From CAZJAT01 sp964544145 (GTDB lineage: Bacteria > Hydrothermota > 32-111): a DNA stretch of 54,617 nt. Location: NCBI GenBank assembly GCA_964544145.1, contig CAZJAT010000013.1, positions 1 through 54,617 on the forward strand. Direction: 5' to 3'. This document shows positions 49,728 through 54,617 of the stretch, piece by piece; positions within the stretch are counted from its first letter, which is position 1, and each line of letters opens with the position of its first letter. The notes under the pieces were generated by a model. That model was not told where the DNA came from, made no database searches, and saw only the letters and a list, made by a program, of their open reading frames with translations. The position numbers and the translations under genes are program-made.

Positions 49728-50414
49728 ATGTATAGAGAATCAATTGTTTTCAATGGAGAACTAAGTCATATCATTGAACACATGATGTATCTGGCTGCAC
49801 AGGATGCATCACAAATGGGATATGGTTATAATGATATGATAAATAAAAATACTGCATGGGTGCTATCCAGATTTTCATTAAATCTGGATAGCGTTCTAGT
49901 GAAAGAAGAAGAGTATGATATAATGACAGAATCCTTGGGAACAAACGGATTATTCTATTATAGAACATTTGAGATATTTAATTCATCAAATGATAAATGC
50001 GGGAATGCCGCAAGTATGTGGATAATAATTGATATCAAAAAAAGAATGCCCATGAAGGATTATTTGGGAAAATTCAAGTATATGATGGATGAACGGGATA
50101 TCCCATCCAGGATAAAACATGAATGTAATGATGGGGAGATGATTAAGACAATTACAGTTGATGAAAGTCATATTGATATCAATGGACATACAAATAGTGT
50201 AAATTATATCAAGTGGATGATTGATGCTGTTTCACCTGTTTCAATAGGTTCATTGGAAATTGAATATATGAAAGAGTGCTTTGCAGGAGATAGATTGGAT
50301 CTCTATGTAAAGCATATTGATAATAAAAAGATAATAGTATTTCTTAAACGAATAAATGATGGCAGGTTAGCCGTTGGGGCTAAACTGTCAACCTGGCCCC
50401 AATTACCGAATTAA
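49728..50414 (+). CDS. Acyl-ACP thioesterase-like protein
   Basis: A 228-residue double hot-dog-fold thioesterase of the acyl-ACP thioesterase (FatA-like) family, releasing free fatty acids from acyl carrier protein. The C-terminal hot-dog has D-I-N-G-H-T-N-S-V-N-Y-I-K-W near 147-160, matching the catalytic DxNxHVNNxxY/W signature; the N-terminal half has W-V-L-S-R-F-S-L-N-L near 44-53, the substrate-side helix region. Length is slightly short of the usual ~245. Chain length cannot be told. The ATG lies 6 nt after a terminator-like hairpin and lacks a ribosome site. The stop overlaps the convergent gene by 4 nt. Confidence 0.85.
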   Translation: MYRESIVFNGELSHIIEHMMYLAAQDASQMGYGYNDMINKNTAWVLSRFSLNLDSVLVKEEEYDIMTESLGTNGLFYYRTFEIFNSSNDKCGNAASMWIIIDIKKRMPMKDYLGKFKYMMDERDIPSRIKHECNDGEMIKTITVDESHIDINGHTNSVNYIKWMIDAVSPVSIGSLEIEYMKECFAGDRLDLYVKHIDNKKIIVFLKRINDGRLAVGAKLSTWPQLPN

Positions 50415-51340
50415 CGAAATATAAAACCAAAACGGAATTCTACACCGCTGTCAAAGAAATCATCTGTTACCAATCTGTAAGCAGCTTCAATGAATATGCT
50501 TGTTTTATATGTGTTCATAAGTATGTATCCGAGTTTTGGTCTTATCACAATGCCACCTATAGAATTGTCAGGAAATGCATATCTCCTGTGATAAACATAT
50601 TCAATCCCTGCATCAGCACCGAAATATGGTGTTACAGATGTTGGTTTTGAGATATATGAATATCCTATTGTACCGGCAATGGATGCAGCAGCCAGAATGT
50701 CAAGCGTGATATCCATTCGTCCGTTCTTGGATACTTCAACGGGTAATGAAGCAGATATCAATAATACCTTTTTATAATCACCTGCATATCCGTCACTGGT
50801 TGTTGACCACATATAACCGGCAGTCAAGGCAAGACCCATAAGACCGAGCCCCCGCTTTTCAAGTATTTCCTTCTGTTCATTGGGAATCATGAGTCCCACC
50901 TGTTCCAATTCCTTTGATGATTTATTGTGAACAAACATCAATGCAGATTTTTGTGCAACGGTTTTTAATTCCTCCGGTTCTTCCATTGAAAACTCATCAT
51001 TGCGTACAAGTTTCATTGAATCAATGTCAATGGCAATCATTTTAATGACAAAATTGTTGCCGAAAACATAATATTTAAAGATAATAACTGTATTAGGGGC
51101 ATATTGAGCTGTGTTAATCTTGATATCATTTATATTATTCCAATATAATGAAACAGAATCATCCTTCATTATGCTAATATTATACACACCATTCAATAAT
51201 ATATTATCACCGAATTCATTGATAAATGACTCTCGCTGCTCTCTGTCTATGACATTAGGCGAATAATCAATGATCACAATGTTTTCTCCAAAAACAGCAA
51301 AGGAAAACAGTATAACAATTATGCTTATAAATACTTTCAT
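50411..51340 (-). CDS. Secreted envelope protein with barrel-like C-terminus
   Basis: A 309-residue protein with signal peptide 1-18 (MKVFISIIVILFSFAVFG). The first half (about 20-150) is a mixed alpha/beta region with T-V-I-I-F-K-Y-Y-V-F-G-N-N-F-V-I-K-M-I, resembling the periplasmic region of FlgO/CsgG-like proteins only loosely. The second half (about 165-309) has glycine-aromatic strands (I-E-Y-V-Y-H-R-R-Y-A-F, F-I-E-A-A-Y-R-L-V, V-E-F-R-F-G-F-I-F-R) like an outer-membrane barrel. No family name is safe. GGAGG precedes the ATG. It follows 51356-51781 by 15 nt, so they are an operon. Confidence 0.7.
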   Translation of the reverse strand: MKVFISIIVILFSFAVFGENIVIIDYSPNVIDREQRESFINEFGDNILLNGVYNISIMKDDSVSLYWNNINDIKINTAQYAPNTVIIFKYYVFGNNFVIKMIAIDIDSMKLVRNDEFSMEEPEELKTVAQKSALMFVHNKSSKELEQVGLMIPNEQKEILEKRGLGLMGLALTAGYMWSTTSDGYAGDYKKVLLISASLPVEVSKNGRMDITLDILAAASIAGTIGYSYISKPTSVTPYFGADAGIEYVYHRRYAFPDNSIGGIVIRPKLGYILMNTYKTSIFIEAAYRLVTDDFFDSGVEFRFGFIFR

Positions 51341-51355
51341 ATTTCCTCCTGAGTT

Positions 51356-51781
51356 TCAATTAATAAACAATGAAACTATCATCAATATTGTAAAGGGTAA
51401 TGTATAATATGCAATTAACATCAAAATAAACGCAGATGCAGGCATTCTTGTCTTACTTGCATGTCCGTCACGGAATCCGCATTCATAATTAATACCTCTT
51501 TCATATATATAATCAGGAAAACTGTAGGGCAATAAACCTATCTTCAGCCTCATTCGTCCAAAGAGACCTAATTTCTTATATTTATCCATTGCAAATTCTT
51601 CCCCATCTTTGTAAGCCATCTTATAGATATCGGAATCTGTATCAAGGATTGTATCTGATTTCATAGATTCAAATCCCAAAGTATCAGCAGATGAGTCATA
51701 CATCTTGAATCTGTCTGCTCCGGCATATATAGTAATTATCATTAAAAATGGTATAAAAACCAATAAAAATTTTCTCTCCAT
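51356..51781 (-). CDS. Small envelope protein with signal and C-terminal TM helix
   Basis: A 141-residue protein of unknown function: an N-terminal signal or TM segment (about 3-20, FLLVFIPFLMIITIYAGA), a charged middle (D-K-Y-K-K-L-G-L-F-G-R-M-R-L-K-I-G) and a C-terminal TM helix (about 118-140, AFILMLIAYYTLPFTILMIVSLFI). The G-x-x-x-A-x-x-K-x-x-x-E-x-x-x-G-like spacing in the middle hints at a helical repeat. No homologue recognised. The ATG is 7 nt from a consensus -10 box with no ribosome site, so it is one of the clearest leaderless genes here. Confidence 0.65.
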   Translation of the reverse strand: MERKFLLVFIPFLMIITIYAGADRFKMYDSSADTLGFESMKSDTILDTDSDIYKMAYKDGEEFAMDKYKKLGLFGRMRLKIGLLPYSFPDYIYERGINYECGFRDGHASKTRMPASAFILMLIAYYTLPFTILMIVSLFIN

Positions 51782-51788
51782 GGGTAAA

Positions 51789-51816
51789 ATTATATACTTA
51801 AATTATTCAAAGTCAA
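51789..51816 (-). promoter_or_regulatory. Leaderless promoter of gene 51356-51781
   Basis: Minus strand TTGACT (complement of 51811-51816), 16-nt spacer, perfect TATAAT (complement of 51789-51794), then 7 nt (TTTACCC) and ATG. Transcription should start within a base or so of the start codon. Confidence 0.8.
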
Positions 51817-51836
51817 TTATTTCGGATATTTTTCCC

Positions 51837-51864
51837 TTGACAAGAGTAAGTATTTTTTTATAAT
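51837..51864 (+). promoter_or_regulatory. Promoter of tRNA-Lys
   Basis: Perfect TTGACA (51837-51842), 16-nt spacer, perfect TATAAT (51859-51864), 18 nt ahead of the tRNA 5' end. It probably drives the whole run tRNA-Lys, cNMP-binding gene, tRNA-Glu, tRNA-Val, thrS, as no other full promoter is evident within it. Confidence 0.85.
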
Positions 51865-51882
51865 ATCTTATCTCATAATTAT

Positions 51883-51955
51883 GGGCCGTTAGCTCAGGTG
51901 GTAGAGCATCTGCCTTTTAAGCAGAGGGTCACTGGTTCAAATCCAGTACGGCTCA
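51883..51955 (+). tRNA. tRNA-Lys (anticodon TTT)
   Basis: Acceptor GGGCCGT pairs with ACGGCTC (51948-51954); anticodon stem TCTGC/GCAGA with loop CTTTTAA, anticodon TTT; T-loop GGTTCAAATCC. Discriminator A at 51955, no encoded CCA. A protein gene starts 20 nt later. Confidence 0.96.
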
Positions 51956-51975
51956 TATTTAAAAAGGAATTTGTT

Positions 51976-52464
51976 ATGAATTCAAGGATCTTTAAAAACT
52001 TTGATAATGATGAAATACAGAAATTTCTGAGTCATACTCAAAAAAATGCTTATGTGAAAGACACTGTAATCTTTAATGAAAAAGACAGTGCTGATACAAT
52101 GTATTTTATTGACAGCGGTTCAGTTGAGGTATTCATTATCAGAAAACAGAAACGCATTGTGCTCGCAACACTTAAAGCAGGCGATTTTTTCGGTGAAATG
52201 GCAATTCTCAGAAGAGAGAACAGATCTGCTTCAATAAAGGCAATGGAAGACTGCAGCATATTATCTCTTGACAGGAACACTGTTATTGACATTATAAGTC
52301 AAAACGGAGTGCTTGCTGCAAAGTTTCTCTTCAATCTTGCAGAGGTTATTGCAGAGCGGCTGACTGAAACGAATAAGGAAGTTGAAAACTATTTTCTGAT
52401 TAGTGATGCATTGGTGGAAAACGAATCATTCAGAAAATTGTATTTCAAAACACATAAGAATTAA
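51976..52464 (+). CDS. Stand-alone cyclic nucleotide-binding domain protein
   Basis: A 162-residue protein made almost entirely of a cNMP-binding (Crp-like) beta-roll: D-T-V-I-F-N-E-K-D-S-A-D-T-M-Y-F-I-D-S-G-S-V-E-V near 31-54, and the phosphate-binding cassette F-F-G-E-M-A-I-L-R-R-E-N-R-S-A-S near 73-88, with Glu and Arg positions intact. There is no helix-turn-helix, so it is not a Crp-type transcription factor; it may bind a partner protein. The ATG at 51976 (AAAAGGA upstream) is chosen; an open frame extends further 5' but only over the tRNA-Lys gene. It lies between tRNA-Lys and tRNA-Glu in one transcript. Confidence 0.85.
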   Translation: MNSRIFKNFDNDEIQKFLSHTQKNAYVKDTVIFNEKDSADTMYFIDSGSVEVFIIRKQKRIVLATLKAGDFFGEMAILRRENRSASIKAMEDCSILSLDRNTVIDIISQNGVLAAKFLFNLAEVIAERLTETNKEVENYFLISDALVENESFRKLYFKTHKN

Positions 52465-52467
52465 TGC

Positions 52468-52543
52468 GTCTCCATCGTCTAGGGGTCTAGGACTCAGCTC
52501 TTTCAAGGCTGCGACACGGGTTCAAATCCCGTTGGAGACGCCA
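52468..52543 (+). tRNA. tRNA-Glu (anticodon TTC)
   Basis: Acceptor GTCTCCA pairs with TGGAGAC (52533-52539); anticodon loop CTTTCAA with anticodon TTC; T-loop GGTTCAAATCC. Discriminator G at 52540 is followed by CCA (52541-52543), so the CCA may be encoded, unlike the other three tRNAs here. A T7 run follows at 52544-52550. Confidence 0.95.
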
Positions 52544-52552
52544 TTTTTTTCA

Positions 52553-52626
52553 GGGCGGTTAGCTCAGGTGGTTAGAGTACTTGCTTGACATGCAAGGGGT
52601 CACTGGTTCGAGTCCAGTACCGCCCA
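52553..52626 (+). tRNA. tRNA-Val (anticodon GAC)
   Basis: Acceptor GGGCGGT pairs with ACCGCCC (52619-52625); anticodon stem CTTGC/GCAAG with loop TTGACAT, anticodon GAC; T-loop GGTTCGAGTCC. Discriminator A at 52626, no encoded CCA. With the TAC isoacceptor at 2919 it covers all valine codons. thrS starts 12 nt later. Confidence 0.95.
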
Positions 52627-52638
52627 TATTTAAAAATT

Positions 52639-54552
52639 ATGAAACTCACTATTAATAATGATGAATACAGTGTTGAGAGTAATCTTCAATTACTTGATAT
52701 ATTAAAATCAAATCCGAAGATTAGCGGTGATAAACAATATTTTGCTGCACGGATTAACGGTGAACTCCGTGATTTAAACAGTATTCCATCAGAAAATGAC
52801 AAAATTGAATTAATTGATTTTTCCTCAAATGAAGGTAAATCAATATATTGGCATTCTACATCCCATATAATGGCAATGGCTGTTAAACGTCTTTTCAATG
52901 ATGCAAAAATGGGTATAGGTCCCTCAATTGAAAACGGATTCTATTATGATTTTCTTGTAGATAAGCCATTTACTGATGATGACCTTAAGAAAATACGCAA
53001 GGAAATGAAGAAGATTATTTCACAGAATATTCCGTTTGAGAGAAGGGAGATAAGCAGGGAAGATGCAGTTGAAATCCTGAAGAAAAATGGTGAAGAATTG
53101 AAACTGGAACTTATAGAAGGATTGGAAGGTCAGATATCCATATACAGTAATGGTGATTTTATTGATTTGTGCAGGGGACCCCATATTCCCTCTACTGCAT
53201 ATATAAGAGCATTTTCACTATTAAATGTGGCAGGAGCATATTGGCATGGTGATGAACACAATAAAATGCTTTCAAGGATATATGGAATATCATTCCCCGA
53301 TAGAGTGATGCTCAATGAATATACTGCAAAACTGGAAGAAGCAAAGAAAAGGGATCACAGGAAATTGGGAAAGAAATTGGATATCTTCTCCATATTTGAA
53401 AAGACCGGTTCGGGACTTGTTTACTGGCATCCCAATGGGGCTATGCTGCTTGAAACAATTGAACGATTCTGGAAGGATGAACATTTGAAGCGCGGATATG
53501 AATTAGTCAGGATTCCCCATATTGCGCGTGCTGAATTATGGAATACTTCAGGTCATCTGGATTTTTATAAAAAGAATATGTATGTATTTGATGTTGATAA
53601 TGAGGATTATGTGGTAAAACCGATGAATTGCCCGGGTCATATAATGATATATAATACCAAGATTCACTCATACAGGGATTTGCCTGTGAAATTTGCTGAA
53701 TTAGGCACTGTGTACAGATATGAACGAAGCGGGACTATGCATGGATTACTGAGAGTGCGCGGATTTACACAGGATGACGGGCATGTATTCTGCACGCCGG
53801 ATCAATTGGAAGAAGAGATTGAGAAGGTATTTGATTTTGCTGTTTTTATGATAGAGAGTTTTGGTTATAAAAAATATGATGTGGAATTATCCATGTATGA
53901 TGAACAGAAAATGGATAAATATGCAGGGACAGTTGAAGAATGGGATTTTGCTCAAAATACATTGAAAACCATTCTGGATAAGAAACAGGTTCCATATAAG
54001 GAAATGCCGGGGGAAGCTGTATTTTACGGACCCAAGATTGACATTAAACTGCATGATGCAATTGGAAATAAATGGCAGGGACCAACCGTTCAATTTGATT
54101 TCAATCTGCCCAGACGTTTCAATGTAACATATATAGGTGATGACAATAAGGAACATCTTGTATATATGGTTCACAGGGCATTGCTGGGTTCATTGGAACG
54201 GTTCGTCGGGGGTCTTATAGAGCATTATGGTGGAAAATTTCCAATCTGGCTTGCACCGAAACAGGTTGCAGTTCTTACTGTTACTGAAGAGACTGTTGAC
54301 TATGGAAGAAAAATCGTTAATATATTACGTGAAAACGGTATAAAGGTCTTTGAGGATTTCAGAAACGAGAAAATCGGTTATAAGATAAGAGAATCAGAAA
54401 ATAACATGATTCCCTATATGCTTATTATCGGTCATCGTGAAAAAGATGAACAGGTTGTTTCTGTTCGCAAAAAAGGTGACGGCGATTTGGGATCCATGGA
54501 TATGGACAATTTGCTTGAACGCCTTAAATCTGAAATTGAAAAAAAACAGTAA
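52639..54552 (+). CDS. thrS: Threonyl-tRNA synthetase
   Basis: A 637-residue class II synthetase charging tRNA-Thr. Domains in order: TGS (1-60), editing/SAD domain (about 65-225) with W-H-S-T-S-H-I-M-A (HxxxH) and D-L-C-R-G-P-H-I (C and H of the editing site), catalytic core (about 245-530) with the zinc Cys in P-M-N-C-P-G-H, and anticodon-binding domain (about 540-637). All are intact. The ATG at 52639 begins the TGS domain (MKLTINNDEYSVES); an open frame extends 54 nt further 5' but only over tRNA-Val. No ribosome site lies between the tRNA end and the ATG, so tRNA processing would leave a 12-nt leader. A structured RNA follows. Confidence 0.97.
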   Translation: MKLTINNDEYSVESNLQLLDILKSNPKISGDKQYFAARINGELRDLNSIPSENDKIELIDFSSNEGKSIYWHSTSHIMAMAVKRLFNDAKMGIGPSIENGFYYDFLVDKPFTDDDLKKIRKEMKKIISQNIPFERREISREDAVEILKKNGEELKLELIEGLEGQISIYSNGDFIDLCRGPHIPSTAYIRAFSLLNVAGAYWHGDEHNKMLSRIYGISFPDRVMLNEYTAKLEEAKKRDHRKLGKKLDIFSIFEKTGSGLVYWHPNGAMLLETIERFWKDEHLKRGYELVRIPHIARAELWNTSGHLDFYKKNMYVFDVDNEDYVVKPMNCPGHIMIYNTKIHSYRDLPVKFAELGTVYRYERSGTMHGLLRVRGFTQDDGHVFCTPDQLEEEIEKVFDFAVFMIESFGYKKYDVELSMYDEQKMDKYAGTVEEWDFAQNTLKTILDKKQVPYKEMPGEAVFYGPKIDIKLHDAIGNKWQGPTVQFDFNLPRRFNVTYIGDDNKEHLVYMVHRALLGSLERFVGGLIEHYGGKFPIWLAPKQVAVLTVTEETVDYGRKIVNILRENGIKVFEDFRNEKIGYKIRESENNMIPYMLIIGHREKDEQVVSVRKKGDGDLGSMDMDNLLERLKSEIEKKQ

Positions 54553-54597
54553 GTAGAAGTACACACTTCTCGCCTTAAGCTAAAGCGAAAAGGCTAC
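54553..54597 (+). ncRNA. Structured RNA after thrS, infC-L20 leader candidate
   Basis: Three nested pairings: AAGT/ACTT extended to AGAAGT (54555-54560) with ACTTCT (54565-54570); GCCTT (54572-54576) with AAGGC (54590-54594); and possibly outer GTAG (54553-54556) with CTAC (54594-54597), forming a small branched structure. In many bacteria infC-rpmI-rplT follows thrS and carries an L20-bound leader; position and fold suggest that. The window ends before any infC start, so this is tentative. Confidence 0.4.
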
Positions 54598-54617
54598 ATA
54601 ATAATATGTTTATGTAA

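Noticed and set aside
51898..51975. 5' extension of the cyclic-nucleotide-binding protein
   Set aside because: The extra codons are the tRNA-Lys sequence itself; the ATG at 51976 has a ribosome site.
52544..52550. T7 run after tRNA-Glu as an intrinsic terminator
   Set aside because: No hairpin apart from the tRNA itself, and tRNA-Val follows within 3 nt; a weak tRNA-hairpin terminator is possible but not supported.
52585..52638. 5' extension of ThrS
   Set aside because: The extra 18 codons lie over tRNA-Val; the TGS domain begins at the ATG at 52639.

Overview
This 54.6 kb AT-rich window comes from a Gram-negative, probably anaerobic bacterium. An outer membrane is implied by a TolC/RND efflux operon, several signal-peptide beta-barrel proteins, probable lipoproteins and two large C25 (gingipain-type) proteins, at least one ending in a type IX secretion-like sorting domain. 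Anaerobic life under occasional oxygen is implied by a Fur/PerR regulator, peroxiredoxin, flavin reductase-rubredoxin fusion, flavodiiron protein and ferritin. The gene mix suggests an uncultivated lineage in or near the Fibrobacterota-Chlorobi-Bacteroidota / WOR-3 / Cloacimonadota neighbourhood; this is inference, since no rRNA is present. Almost all of the window is ordinary chromosomal coding sequence. I see no IS element, prophage or CRISPR array.

Layout. 1-539: non-coding, imperfect repeats. 540-2867: CDF metal exporter and GAF/HD-GYP phosphodiesterase. 2919-6928: tRNA-Val, surface proteins, two GT4 glycosyltransferases meeting stop to stop, VOC protein, small membrane protein. 7086-10121: operon of isochorismatase-like hydrolase, TrxR-like flavoprotein without CxxC, stand-alone RlmN/Cfr-like radical SAM protein and methyltransferase, behind a palindromic operator and an intrinsic terminator. 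10131-12830 (minus): class II aldolase, dGTPase-like, DUF2062. 12944-22310: lipoprotein, histidine kinase/NtrC-type regulator pair, MTA/SAH deaminase, exonuclease III, C25 peptidase. 22304-24005 (minus): GntR regulator and CCA-type nucleotidyltransferase. 24184-27360: TrkH, TrkA and a PAS membrane protein. 27442-28599 (minus): zinc-ribbon protein with 96-bp repeats. 28736-34615: TetR and an RND efflux system. 34653-37784 (minus): second C25 protein. 37988-40492: barrel/TPR protein and a second, short CCA-type nucleotidyltransferase. 40489-45395 (minus): Nnr, beta-propeller, DUF4015 and CPBP proteins. 45559-49694: Ogg glycosylase and the oxygen-defence cluster. 49728-51781: acyl-ACP thioesterase and two envelope proteins. 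51883-54552: tRNA-Lys, cNMP-binding protein, tRNA-Glu, tRNA-Val, thrS, then a structured RNA.

Expression signals are unusually readable. Most identifiable promoters are TTGACN-16 nt-TATAAT-like with the same 16-nt spacer. At 540, 6270 and 51781 the -10 box lies only 6-7 nt before the ATG and there is no Shine-Dalgarno, predicting leaderless mRNAs. Three other genes start 9-20 nt after a tRNA 3' end. Genes whose promoter lies further upstream usually carry GGAGG-type sites.

Best leads: the RlmN-like/flavoprotein/hydrolase operon with its attenuator-like leader; the leaderless and tRNA-coupled start architecture; a TrkH with a voltage-sensor-like N-terminus and possible AUA/AUU start; an internal start that would release free rubredoxin from the fusion gene; two CCA-type nucleotidyltransferases; and a lipoprotein signal peptide overprinted on the end of a barrel gene.
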